From NCBI GenBank assembly GCA_902168205.1, contig CABHOK010000003.1:1-64000 (forward strand): a DNA stretch of 64,000 nucleotides, written 5' to 3'. Shown piece after piece: positions 17,612 through 27,200 of this stretch. Position numbers and translations under genes: made by a program. This DNA comes from an uncultured Chitinophaga sp. (GTDB lineage Bacteria > Bacteroidota > Bacteroidia > Cytophagales > Cyclobacteriaceae). Within the stretch, counting starts at the first letter, position 1. Every line of letters begins with the position of its first letter. Under the pieces are notes generated by a model that did no database searches, was not told the origin of the DNA, and saw only the letters and a program-made list of their open reading frames with translations.

Positions 17612-18712
17612 ATGAAAGTAACGGTCGCAGTCTTGCTCTGCTGGATATGGGCAGGTAGTTACGCGCAGGAGATAAGTAAAAGTATCCCGCTTACATGGAG
17701 CAAGACCGACCGTTACATTATTTTTCCGATGCTGGTAAAATCGCCCGAGTATAAATGGGGTGCTGGTGCTGCCGGTATATATTACTTCAAACTGAAACAG
17801 GATTCGCTTACGCGCACTTCGAATGTAAAACTGGTATCGTTCGTTACGGTGCGTAAACAGATTGTACTGGCTTCTGAAAGTAATATTTACTTTCCCAACG
17901 AAGACTTCATCTTTCACCTTACGTTAAGTGCAAGTCATTTTCCGGATAAGTTCTGGGGATTGGGTAATGCAACGCCATCGTCTGCCGAAGAAGATTATTC
18001 CATCAGTCAGTTTGATATATATCCGCAGTTGATCCGCAAGATTCGACCGAATCTTTTTGCCGGTATTAATTATGAGTTTCAAAATGTATTTCAATTCCAT
18101 TACGATAGTAAACAAGGCGAAAGTCTTTTCGATCGTGAAAATATACCGGGGCGTTACGGCAGTGTCATTTCGGGGACGGGCATTGTGTTGTGTTGGGACT
18201 CGCGTAATAACGCCTTCGGTTCCAGTAAAGGTTTTTATATACAGTATTTCTACAATGCCTATCGCGACTTCTTAGGCAGTAACTATAATTTTAATATCCA
18301 GAGCCTGGATATGCGCAAATACTTTGACATCCGGCATAATCGTGTGCTGGCCTTTCAGTTGAATATGATCGCAGCACGAGGCGAAGTACCGGTCCGCGAT
18401 TTTTCTACGATGGGCACCAACATGTATATGCGCGGTTATTATGAAGGTCGCTACCAGGATAAGAACCTCATTGCTTTCCAGACCGAACTGCGCACACCGG
18501 TATATAAACGTTGGGGAGCTGTAATTTTTACCGGTGTAGGCAAGGTAAGCCCGCGTTTACCTGAATTGTTTGATTTTCAGCAGTTGAAACCTTCGCTCGG
18601 TGTCGGGCTCCGGTTTGCCCTTAATAAAAAAGAAAACCTGAATCTTCGGGTTGATGCCGGTTTTGGTAAACATTCTCAGGGAACGTATATTAATTTAGCG
18701 GAAGCATTTTAA
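17612..18712 (+). CDS. Omp85/BamA-like outer-membrane barrel in the efflux operon
   Basis: The 366-residue protein starts at the base right after the pump stop. It has a signal peptide (GSYAQ) and no POTRA domains. It is a bacterial-surface-antigen type barrel: GAGAAGIYYFKLKQD, SGTGIVLCWDSRNNAFGSSKG and MYMRGYYEGRYQDKNL are characteristic (R-G-Y-x-x-G-R-Y-x-D box), and it ends GFGKHSQGTYINLAEAF. Short Omp85-like proteins of this type are found beside transport or hydrolase genes in Bacteroidota, with no settled role. Here it may help the OM channel or act as a passive outer-membrane component of the metal pump; that is inference from co-transcription. Confidence 0.75.
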   Translation: MKVTVAVLLCWIWAGSYAQEISKSIPLTWSKTDRYIIFPMLVKSPEYKWGAGAAGIYYFKLKQDSLTRTSNVKLVSFVTVRKQIVLASESNIYFPNEDFIFHLTLSASHFPDKFWGLGNATPSSAEEDYSISQFDIYPQLIRKIRPNLFAGINYEFQNVFQFHYDSKQGESLFDRENIPGRYGSVISGTGIVLCWDSRNNAFGSSKGFYIQYFYNAYRDFLGSNYNFNIQSLDMRKYFDIRHNRVLAFQLNMIAARGEVPVRDFSTMGTNMYMRGYYEGRYQDKNLIAFQTELRTPVYKRWGAVIFTGVGKVSPRLPELFDFQQLKPSLGVGLRFALNKKENLNLRVDAGFGKHSQGTYINLAEAF

Positions 18713-18718
18713 TACGGT

Positions 18719-20194
18719 ATGAAGTTCTCACTCAACATTGTCTTTATTCTCCTCATCGTTTCCACCGTACTGTTCGTGGGCAGTTCGTACGTGCAGCATG
18801 AAAACAGTATACATCGAAAGGAATCCATCAGCCGGGTTACGCACACCTACCGCGTGATCCAGACATCAACCTATCTCATCTCATTGATGAAAGATATGGA
18901 GAACGGTCAGCATGGATTTATCATTACCGGTGACTCTTCTTTTCTCGAACCATACTACGATTCCAAAGCCGACATGACGCGCACGCTGGATACACTTGCC
19001 GTGCTGGTAAGTAATAACAAGCGACAGACGTTGTTGATGCGCAATCACATTGAGCCGATCATTCGTAAAAAACTGGAAGTGCTCGATCATGCATTGGGTA
19101 CGTTTACCCGTCATGGGCAGGATAGTTCCATGAACCTGATTTCGGCAAAAACCGGCAAGACCTATATGGATACCTTGCGTGTGTTGATGAATGATCTTTC
19201 GCAGCACGAGCGCTACCTGCTCAACCAGCACAACATCGAATACGAAAAAGTAAATGAGCGTGAAGATCTGATCCGCCTCATCAGTGTTATACTCATTGTG
19301 ATTGCATCGGCATCTGCGTTCCTTGCGCTGTACAACAAACAAAAGCAAAATCGAAAGCTACTGGACGACCTGGAACATGCCAATGTTGTGCTGGAGCAAA
19401 AGGTAAAAGACCGAACGGCAGAGCTGGAAAATAAAAAAGAAGAAACGCTACACCTGAATGAAGAGCTTACGCAAAATATAGAGGAACTCAAAACCATTCA
19501 CGAACGACTCATTGAGTTGAATCGTGAGAAGGACCATTTCCTCGGTATAGCATCGCATGATCTGAAATCACCTGTGTCCGGATTGTTGCGCCTCATTGAA
19601 GTGATGAAGGTTGATAATGCGAAACGCTCGGCAACGGATGTACAATATCTCGACTATATGGAAGATGCCTGCACCAATATGCAGCGTCTCATTGATAACC
19701 TGCTCGATGTAAACCGGATCGAACATGGATTAACAGAGATAAACCTGCAACGCGTATCCCTTTATAAAGTATTCGAGCGGTTAAGAAACGAATTCGCACC
19801 TATTGCTTCCCGAAAAAATATACTGCTCAACGTAGCGAACTCTACAGATGAGGTATTTACCGATGAAGATGCCCTGGTGCGTATACTGGAAAACCTGTTG
19901 TCTAATGCTATCAAGTTTTCATATCCGCAGCGCAAGGTAAATTTACAGATGCACCGGTTTGATGGTAAAGTAATTTTTGAAGTGATCGATCAGGGCCCTG
20001 GTATACGCAACGAAGAGCTGCCGCGCATCTTCACGAAATTCCAGCGACTCAGTAATCGTCCGACCGGAGGAGAAGGGTCAACCGGTTTAGGGCTTGCTAT
20101 CGTAAAGGAGTTGGTTCAACTCATCAACGGAGAAATTTCTGTATCGAGCAAAGTGGCGGAAGGCACTACATTTCGCGTAGTTATTCCGGATTGA
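18719..20194 (+). CDS. CHASE3-domain sensor histidine kinase
   Basis: A 491-residue kinase with TM1 (residues 4-22), a periplasmic CHASE3 domain (about 35-185, with MENGQHGFIITGDSSFLEPY), TM2 (about 186-205), a coiled coil (210-270), then the kinase core. The phospho-acceptor is His 280 in the box IASHDLKSP. N box ENLLSNAIKFS, G1 DQGPGI, F box FTKFQR and G2 GSTGLGLAIVKEL are all present, so it should be active. It is the last gene of the efflux operon, 6 bases after the barrel gene, and may regulate it. No intact response regulator is adjacent; a decayed receiver fragment lies near 22.7 kb. Confidence 0.9.
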   Translation: MKFSLNIVFILLIVSTVLFVGSSYVQHENSIHRKESISRVTHTYRVIQTSTYLISLMKDMENGQHGFIITGDSSFLEPYYDSKADMTRTLDTLAVLVSNNKRQTLLMRNHIEPIIRKKLEVLDHALGTFTRHGQDSSMNLISAKTGKTYMDTLRVLMNDLSQHERYLLNQHNIEYEKVNEREDLIRLISVILIVIASASAFLALYNKQKQNRKLLDDLEHANVVLEQKVKDRTAELENKKEETLHLNEELTQNIEELKTIHERLIELNREKDHFLGIASHDLKSPVSGLLRLIEVMKVDNAKRSATDVQYLDYMEDACTNMQRLIDNLLDVNRIEHGLTEINLQRVSLYKVFERLRNEFAPIASRKNILLNVANSTDEVFTDEDALVRILENLLSNAIKFSYPQRKVNLQMHRFDGKVIFEVIDQGPGIRNEELPRIFTKFQRLSNRPTGGEGSTGLGLAIVKELVQLINGEISVSSKVAEGTTFRVVIPD

Positions 20195-20197
20195 TGC

Positions 20198-20905
20198 TTA
20201 TTGCTTTGCCCTCTCGTAATCATCGAGACATTTATCAAGTGAGTTACCCTGGTTGTAAATACAATCACAAAACTTTTGGCAAACCTCGGGTTTACTATTG
20301 CCGGGACATGAATTCGTACACTCCAGCATCGAGTTTCCCGGTCGGATGGTATATAAATATTGGTTTATTACAACTACGGAGATCATGATTGCGAGTACGC
20401 TTCCAAAAAATAACCACGGAAACTTGTTACTCCTCGTTTGTGTAGATGTATCGCTATGTCTTTCGGATTGCTTGATAGGTAAGATATATTTTATCCGATC
20501 ATAATTCCAGCAGAGTAAATAGAAACTGGCCAGTAGCATAAACGTTGTGATGCGCGTGCCTTCGAATCGCGTAGCATACGCTAGGATACAAATGTTGAGA
20601 ATGACAGGAAAGTACATGAGGGCACCGAGCAGTGCTGTTCGCGGAATGAGTAACAGCACAGCAATTGTTAACTGTGTAAAACCAATAAAAGTATAGTAAT
20701 ATCCTGTAAGGTGTAATGCATCAAAGTATTGTCCCAGCGGATGATGAGCCGGCAACGCAGTGAATCGCTCGCCCATAATTTTTATAATACCGGAAGGAAT
20801 AAATCCCAGCGCCAAAACAATGCGACAGAAAACAGTGAAGTAGCGCATCCATTTATTGGCTTTTGCTTCGTAGTAATATTCTTCAAGTCTGGTAAGCATG
20901 TTCAT
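20198..20905 (-). CDS. DoxX-like membrane protein with a Cys-rich tail
   Basis: The 235-residue protein has four TM segments of the DoxX/DoxD type (FCRIVLALGFIPSGIIKIMG is the family's first TM and signature), a fifth near LFFGSVLAIMISVVVINQ, and then a short soluble tail with five Cys residues (CTNSCPGNSKPEVCQKFCDC). DoxX proteins are linked with redox or electron transfer in membranes. The tail looks like a small disulfide-bonded or metal-binding cap, unusual for the family. It is convergent with the histidine kinase, and the two stops are 3 bases apart. Confidence 0.75.
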   Translation of the reverse strand: MNMLTRLEEYYYEAKANKWMRYFTVFCRIVLALGFIPSGIIKIMGERFTALPAHHPLGQYFDALHLTGYYYTFIGFTQLTIAVLLLIPRTALLGALMYFPVILNICILAYATRFEGTRITTFMLLASFYLLCWNYDRIKYILPIKQSERHSDTSTQTRSNKFPWLFFGSVLAIMISVVVINQYLYTIRPGNSMLECTNSCPGNSKPEVCQKFCDCIYNQGNSLDKCLDDYERAKQ

Positions 20906-21045
20906 ATCACAAATCGAAATCGTGATTCTATATTATTAAAAGTACTTTGTTATTCAAAGTTAATCATTGAAAATTAAAAAATATTTGAAGTACCGCCTTG
21001 AAAAGTTGATATAAGATGTTGTAATCCGGTACTGTTAAGAAACAT

Positions 21046-21080
21046 AAAACCCTTTACATCATAAGACATAAAGGGTTTTT
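21046..21080 (-). terminator. terminator downstream of tRNA-Pro
   Basis: AAAACCCTTTA (21046-21056) and TAAAGGGTTTT (21069-21079) form an 11-bp perfect stem. On the minus strand it follows the tRNA by about a dozen bases and is trailed by T residues. It is symmetric, so it may also stop transcripts from the other side. Confidence 0.75.
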
Positions 21081-21091
21081 GTTTTATCCAG

Positions 21092-21166
21092 TCGGGGTGA
21101 GATGATTCGAACATCCGACCCCCACGTCCCTAACGTGGTGCGCTAACCGGGCTGCGCTACACCCCG
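21092..21166 (-). tRNA. tRNA-Pro, anticodon AGG
   Basis: On the minus strand a full cloverleaf folds. The acceptor is CGGGGTG/CACCCCG, the D-stem GCGC/GCGC with loop containing GG, the anticodon stem CCACG/CGTGG with loop TTAGGGA, and the T-arm GGATG/CATCT with loop TTCGAAT. The discriminator is A and CCA is not encoded. The identity is proline by its CGGGG acceptor and the GG in the anticodon. The first anticodon base reads A, giving AGG. This is unusual because bacterial Pro tRNAs nearly always carry TGG, GGG or CGG. Confidence 0.9.
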
Positions 21167-21274
21167 AACTACCCAAAAATTGGGGCTGCAATATTAATAA
21201 AGAACAACAAACAAGCAAAGCTGTTCGTAAATTCCAATGGCAGCAACGTGGGTAATCGAGGTATACAGAGCATG

Positions 21275-22468
21275 TTACTCCCTGGGAAAGTGAACTCCGT
21301 CCACATCATCCAGTCTTGCAATAATTCCCCAGCCATAAAAGTAATTCGTCAGTCCGATCAGAATCTCATTATTGCCTTGTTGCAGCGGTAATTTTATAGT
21401 TGTGTTCTCGATCGTGCACCGGCCTCCTGGAAATTTTTGAGCGGGTGTTCCGAAATGATTCTTGTCAATGTATAACAGTTGTCCGTTTACGAATAGCCAG
21501 ATCTCATCACTGAATCCTAAATTCAAGGTGCGCTCCTGTATGCGATCCGACACGATCGTTGTCTTCAGCCACGCGAGTCTTCGTTCCGTTTTTTCTACAT
21601 GACCAAAGTTTCGTGTTAAGTTCACCATGCCGCGATTCTCTGCATGTATAGTTGTCCACCGTGTGGTGCTGTCGGGCAACTCTGGTTTTGCCGGTGTTCC
21701 TCCCATATAGGGCAACGCCAGTACGATGTCCTTTCCTTGCGGAAGCGTTCGTGCTGCACTCACTTTCCAATGACGCAAGTACCGCGTGTCGTTACAAGTT
21801 GAAATATAGCCTGGTGCCGCTGGTAAATCCTCAACTACATCTGGTCGAAGCACGAGGTTCGCGATGGTTACTTGTCCGCCAAAGAAAAAAATATGGCCAT
21901 TCGAAAGTCCGCCTTCCAGTTCAGGAACAATCAGCGCAGGGCGGTTCATGTCGTTAACGTACGCTTTCATTTGCTTGCCGGATATAACAAGCTTTACATG
22001 ATTCCAACCCGAAAGATTTAGTGTAGCACCGGATTGATATTCATCCGTGAGATCCCATATACTCATGTCATCGATAATCGCTGCGTACTGTAGTGTTGTA
22101 CGATTTTCCGCAGATGAAGCACCGCCAAAATACCGGAGATAAAAGTTATCACCGTTCTTTCGGTCATCCGACAATCGAAATACAATGCCGGGGAATCCGC
22201 GGCCTAACTCGACATCATATTCAATCGTGCCATTCGAAAATTTATAATTCTTTAAAAACAGCCGGTCGCCATTCGATACATAAGCTGCCTTTACATTTCG
22301 ATGCGTAATGAATTTGATACTTGCCGTGTCGTATTCCCAGTTGCCGGGTTCCATGGCGATTTTAATCTCTGCATTCTTTTTTGTTTTTGCTTTTTGCGCC
22401 CATGCGGGATGCACGAGTATACCGAGGAGGAGAAAAATGATGGAGGTTGTTTGGATTGTTGTTTTCAT
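21275..22468 (-). CDS. secreted LamG/DUF1080-like jelly-roll protein
   Basis: From the ATG at 22468 (MKTTIQTTSIIFLLLGIL) the protein has about 397 residues and a signal peptide cleaved near HPAWAQ. A longer frame to 22597 would only add an unrelated leader. Residues about 40-230 form a concanavalin-like jelly roll (FSNGTIEYDVELGRGFPGIVF, LNLSGWNHVKLVISGKQMKAYV), as in LamG/3-keto-disaccharide hydrolase-like domains. The C-terminal part has galactose-binding-like strands (GFSDEIWLFVNGQLLYIDK). Carbohydrate binding or hydrolysis is plausible, but no catalytic residues can be assigned. It is separate from the pectate lyase operon but lies in the same region and orientation. Confidence 0.7.
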   Translation of the reverse strand: MKTTIQTTSIIFLLLGILVHPAWAQKAKTKKNAEIKIAMEPGNWEYDTASIKFITHRNVKAAYVSNGDRLFLKNYKFSNGTIEYDVELGRGFPGIVFRLSDDRKNGDNFYLRYFGGASSAENRTTLQYAAIIDDMSIWDLTDEYQSGATLNLSGWNHVKLVISGKQMKAYVNDMNRPALIVPELEGGLSNGHIFFFGGQVTIANLVLRPDVVEDLPAAPGYISTCNDTRYLRHWKVSAARTLPQGKDIVLALPYMGGTPAKPELPDSTTRWTTIHAENRGMVNLTRNFGHVEKTERRLAWLKTTIVSDRIQERTLNLGFSDEIWLFVNGQLLYIDKNHFGTPAQKFPGGRCTIENTTIKLPLQQGNNEILIGLTNYFYGWGIIARLDDVDGVHFPRE

Positions 22469-22627
22469 AAAATCATGGTGTTTGGATTTCTCATCACAAA
22501 CACGATAATTTTTGATGCAACGACCGACCGGACCGTGTGCAAGTTCAATCCAAACCTGTGCAAAACAAATGTGGCTGCTAGTTGCGTGTATACACAACTT
22601 TAGCGGCCACTCGCAAGACGTACATCT

Positions 22628-22795
22628 TTATGGCTGGATGCCCAACCATTTGCGTTCCTGTTCAATGTTGTATTCTTCTTCCGCGAAAGGTGAACACCTT
22701 AACCAGTTTGCGAAGGTTGGTGCGCCTGAGTATACGTTCCGCCACAATGCTATCGGCAAGGTTGCCCTCAATATATAGGGCTGTCCATTACGGAA
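22628..22795 (-). pseudogene. decayed response-regulator receiver fragment
   Basis: On the minus strand one frame reads GNLADSIVAERILRRTNL then VKVFTF, closely resembling the start of a two-component receiver domain (x-D/N-x-x-x-D-S-x-V-A-E-x-x-L). After that point the matching continuation (AEEEYNIEQERKWLGIQP) is in another frame. No start codon precedes it and the phospho-acceptor Asp region is missing. I read it as a frameshifted remnant of a single-domain response regulator. Confidence 0.45.
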
Positions 22796-22854
22796 CTTCC
22801 GGCAATTGATAGAACGGCTCCGGGATAACCTTAATTCTCGCAGCCCTCTCTTCG

Positions 22855-24237
22855 CTACGGTATGCTCAAGATCCATGTATCACGAAACGTATAGCGCGAC
22901 ATTTGTCTGTATTTGTCGCGAAGCACTCGCGCTTCGTCTACCGTAGGGGCGTTGTTAAGATGTACTATATAATATTGTTTCTCCGGGTGAAAGGCTATAT
23001 CTGCCGGATAGCCTGCCCGCTTCAATGTGCGTGCATAGCTTTTTGCATTTACTACTGAACGGAATGCGCCTACTACTACATAATGTCCTGCAGGCAATTC
23101 ATTACCGGAAAGTGATTTTACTTCTTCCTTTACCGGATCATTAACCGGGGCATTTGCTACAGAAGTTGGTTCGGATTGTTTTGCAATTTGTTGTTGTACA
23201 GGCGGCTCATGTGATGACTCCCGTGGTGATGTTGTTTTATTGTCCGCTATATCTTCATTCGGATAGCTGTTATCCGTTACGCCAGGTTCGACAGGTTCCG
23301 GTTGTGTCGATACTTTACCTTTTAATTTTGATGTCGCTTTACGAAGTTTCTTTTTGCCAAGTTGCACGATCAATTGCAGTTCGTGTGTACCATCACCTAA
23401 AGCGTTTGCCTGTTGAGGAGCGAATTCATACGCATATCCTAATTTCAGTTTCTCTTTTACATTGAACCCGACAAAGCCGGTCGCGCCATACTTTTGTCGA
23501 TAAGAGCCACCGACCCAGGCTATACTATTGATGTGCAACACACCCAGGCCTTCTACCTGACTACTTGTATTTTCATAGGTGCGGTAGGTAATCATAGGCT
23601 CGAATATAATCCGACTACTGAATGGAATTTTATAGCTAACCGATGATATTGTAGTTCGTATCTGTTCAATACCCACTTTGTTCAAGTCCTGCTCGGAAGC
23701 AACGTAAGTTCTGAACAGTCGTGGTATAGCAAAAGCAATTTTGAAATTCTTTCGTTGATAGTGCATACCAAATTGTCCTTCGAATGACGAAGTGGTTCCG
23801 GTAACCGGATCATTGGAATACAGGTCATCTGCATTGACCGATATACTTGTCATACCTGCTGATAATCCGAAGGCAAGTTTGTGATCATCACCAATCTTGT
23901 TGCCGAGATATACCTGATATGCGAATGTGAGCAGGCCCGTGGATGTTTTCAGTACACCGGCTTTATCCTGGTATCCTGTAAAGGCTATACCTGCCCGATA
24001 ATTTAGTGGTAAATGAATACTTACTGTGCCGGTAACAGGTGCCCCTTCAATACCTGCCCATTGATTGCGATAATTCAGGTATAGCTCTGTATATCCGTTT
24101 GGTGCAACAAACGAGGGGTTGTATAAGAAAGGATTTAGAAAGTAATGACTATATACCAGATCCTGTTGCGCCTGTGCGCGACAACTATAGAATACTGAGA
24201 CAATGAAGACTAAAGAAATTCGAAGTAGAGGTTTCAT
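22855..24237 (-). CDS. PorP/SprF-type outer-membrane protein with C-terminal SPOR domain
   Basis: The 460-residue protein starts at 24237, overlapping the pectate lyase stop by 4 bases. It has a signal peptide (SCRAQAQ) and a PorP/SprF barrel of about 280 residues (QDLVYSHYFLNPFLYNPSFV, LYLNYRNQWAGIEGAP are hallmark phrases). A charged low-complexity linker (about 300-375) follows, then a SPOR-like domain (AGHYVVVGAFRSVVNAKSYA) to the end. PorP/SprF proteins work in type IX secretion. SprF-type members are needed for surface display of specific gliding-CTD substrates encoded next to them. The added SPOR domain, which binds denuded peptidoglycan, would anchor the barrel to the cell wall. Confidence 0.85.
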   Translation of the reverse strand: MKPLLRISLVFIVSVFYSCRAQAQQDLVYSHYFLNPFLYNPSFVAPNGYTELYLNYRNQWAGIEGAPVTGTVSIHLPLNYRAGIAFTGYQDKAGVLKTSTGLLTFAYQVYLGNKIGDDHKLAFGLSAGMTSISVNADDLYSNDPVTGTTSSFEGQFGMHYQRKNFKIAFAIPRLFRTYVASEQDLNKVGIEQIRTTISSVSYKIPFSSRIIFEPMITYRTYENTSSQVEGLGVLHINSIAWVGGSYRQKYGATGFVGFNVKEKLKLGYAYEFAPQQANALGDGTHELQLIVQLGKKKLRKATSKLKGKVSTQPEPVEPGVTDNSYPNEDIADNKTTSPRESSHEPPVQQQIAKQSEPTSVANAPVNDPVKEEVKSLSGNELPAGHYVVVGAFRSVVNAKSYARTLKRAGYPADIAFHPEKQYYIVHLNNAPTVDEARVLRDKYRQMSRYTFRDTWILSIP

Positions 24238-27200
24238 TTCAATCGAGCAATGGTTACGCTACCGGTTTTTTTAGTGTTATCAGGAAAGTGGATGACGTAG
24301 AAGTATGCGCCATCGGGAAGTGGTTTCCCGTTTGATGTTCCGTCCCAGGGTGTTGTATACCCGATGGAAGTATATACTTTCTGTCCCTGACGATTGTAAA
24401 TGACAATTTCACATCCGTTTAGCAGGTATGCATTTTCAATTTTCCATGTTTCGGTGCTCATGTCTCCTCGGTTATCAGGAGAAAAAAGTTTTGCGGGTTT
24501 TGCTTCCGTGGTTGTAACGATTTGTGCCTGAAAGTTTGCTGTAACCGATTTGTTGCTATTCATGGTTACGGCTACAGAAGCGGAAGCGTCAGATATATCA
24601 CCGCTCCAACCGGTAAATATATACCCGGAAGCAGGCGTGGCGATCAGTGTTACAGTAGTGCCGGCATCATACGTTCCTTTTCCCGTTACAACACCACCTT
24701 CAGACGGCACAACGGTAGCGCTAAGCGTATAGGTTATTGTAGTGGTTTGCGCTTGAAAATTAGCTGTAGCCGATTTGTTTCCGGTCATGGTTATTGTTGT
24801 AGAGACTGAAGTTCCGGAAGCATCTCCGCTCCATCCTGTAAAAGTATATCCGGCTGCGGGTGTTGCTGTTAGTGTAACTTCGGTTCCCGCATCGTACGAT
24901 CCTGCTCCGGAGACTGCGCCTCCTGCAGCAGGTGTCGCTGTTGTACTGAGCGTAAATTTGATTGTTGTAGCCTGTGCCTGGAATTTTGCCGTAACCGACT
25001 TGTTTCCATTCATGGTTACGGTTGTGGAGGAGGAGGTTCCGGAAGCATCGTCACTCCATCCGGTAAATATATAGCCGGCCGCGGGTGTAGCTTTTAATGT
25101 TACGGTTGTTCCATAGGTATAGGTTCCCGCTCCCGTCACGGTACCTCCTGCGGTTGGTGAGGAGGTTGTACTCAATGTGTAGTTCTGCAATTGGAAGTTT
25201 GCCGTAACTGATTTGTTGCCGCTCATCGTTACAGTTGCAGACGTAGAAGTTCCGGAAGCATCACCGTCCCATCCTGTAAAGGTATATCCGGCTGCTGCAG
25301 TTGCTGTTAGAGTAACTACTGCTCCTGCATCATACGATCCTGCCCCGGTTACAGTGCCTCCGGCTGAAGGTGATGCTGCTGCACCAAGTGTATATTTGGT
25401 TGTGCTGCTCTGAGCCTGGAAGTTTGCTGTAACAGATTTGTCGCCATTCATCGTTACAGTTGTGGAAGAGGAAGTCCCGGAAGCATCACCACTCCATCCG
25501 GTAAATATATAGCCTGCTGCAGGTGTAGCTTTTAAAGTTGCCGTTGTTCCGTATGTATAGCTTCCTGCTCCCGTTACCGTACCGCCCGCTGCAGGTGAAG
25601 CAACGGTACTCAATGTATAGCTCTGCAGTTGAAATTTAGCGGTGACGGATTTGTTGCTATTGATTGTTACGGTTGTGGTTTCGGAAGTCCCGGAAGCATC
25701 ACCACTCCATCCGGTAAATACATAGCCTGCTGCAGGTGTGGCTTTTAAAGTTGCCGTTGTTCCGTATGTATAGCTTCCTGCTCCGGTTACTGTACCGCCT
25801 GCGGCTGGAGAAGCTGTAGTGCTTAATGTATAGCTCTGAAGTTGAAAATTAGAGGTAACGGATTTGTTGCTATTGATTGTTACGGTTGTGGTTGCGGAAG
25901 TTCCGGAAGCATCACCACTCCATCCGGTAAATACATAGCCTGCTGCAGGTGTGGCTTTTAAAGTTGCCGTTGTTCCGTATGTATAGTTTCCTGCTCCGGT
26001 TACTGTACCGCCTGCGGCTGGAGAAGCTGTAGTGCTTAATGTATAGCTCTGAAGTTGAAAATTAGCGGTAACGGATTTGTTGCTGGTCATTGCCACGGTC
26101 GTGGATGTTGAGCTTCCGGAAGCATCACCGCTCCATCCGGTAAATGTATAGCCTGTAGCAGGTGTCGCGGTTATTATAGCTGCCGATCCTTCCATATAGG
26201 AGCCAGCCCCGCTTACTGTACCTCCCGCTGCTGGTGAAGCCGTTGTACTAAGTGTATAGCTCGTTGTATTATCGCAGGTTGGACTTGTTAAGGTTGCTCC
26301 TGCACCTGCCATTACCAGGCTTTTTACATCGGAAGTCGGTGTTATCTTCAATGTATAGGGAGGTGTGAACGCTGTGCCGCTGCCGGCTGTGTTACCGGTG
26401 GTGTTGTTAAAAACATTGTCGCTCTTAACCGTGATGGCTGTAAAATTGTTGTCCATCAGGTCGATCGGCTTTTTAACATTTTCAAATACGTTACTCTCCA
26501 CGAGTATATTTGCTTCGAAGCCCGCCATTACGCATTGAGCTGCTACAGTACTGTTGAAAAGATTATTCACTACATGCACTTTGCCAAATCGTACACGTGG
26601 CATGCGTGCTACACAACCTTGTGCCCACCAGCAATGCTGTAATGTAATGCGTAATTTTCCGCGATCTCCGGTGGCACCATCTCCCGAACCAAACAAGTCG
26701 GAGAACCGGTGGTCATCGGCCCCACCCGGTCCGTCAGGTATGGGAGCTTTCTTGTATATGAACTTGCACCACGTAATGGAGATATAGTCGGATGCATTTT
26801 TTACATCAAGGTTGCCGTCAATTCCATCCTGGTATTCGCAATGATCAACCCAAACGTTTTTACAATTGTCTAATGTCATGTTGTCCCAGCCGTCAACATC
26901 GTATGCACCGGGGCCTTCAAACGTGAGGTTTTTGAAAATGAAATTCGAGCAGTTTTTAATATAGAGTATACCGGAGCCATCCTTTGTCTGGTCGTGGGAC
27001 TCTATTTTGGACCCTGGCAGTCCATATATAGTTTTACCGGATTGATTTTGAAAACTAATTCGTCCTCCTGATGGAATAGTTATTGTCCCGGATACATGCA
27101 CCACTTTTACGGATGCTGATGTGAGTGCTGCTTTGAGTTCGTTGTACGTTGTTACAACGGTAGGGGTAGCGGTTCCTCCGCCCGTTACACCTCCGTTTTC

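Noticed and set aside
22301-22603. 100-codon plus-strand frame over the start of the LamG-like gene
   Set aside because: It is antisense to the signal peptide of a real gene, with no recognisable features.
24525-26264. Tandem repeats as a possible CRISPR array
   Set aside because: Repeats are about 210-230 bp, in frame, without spacers, and encode a beta-rich protein module.
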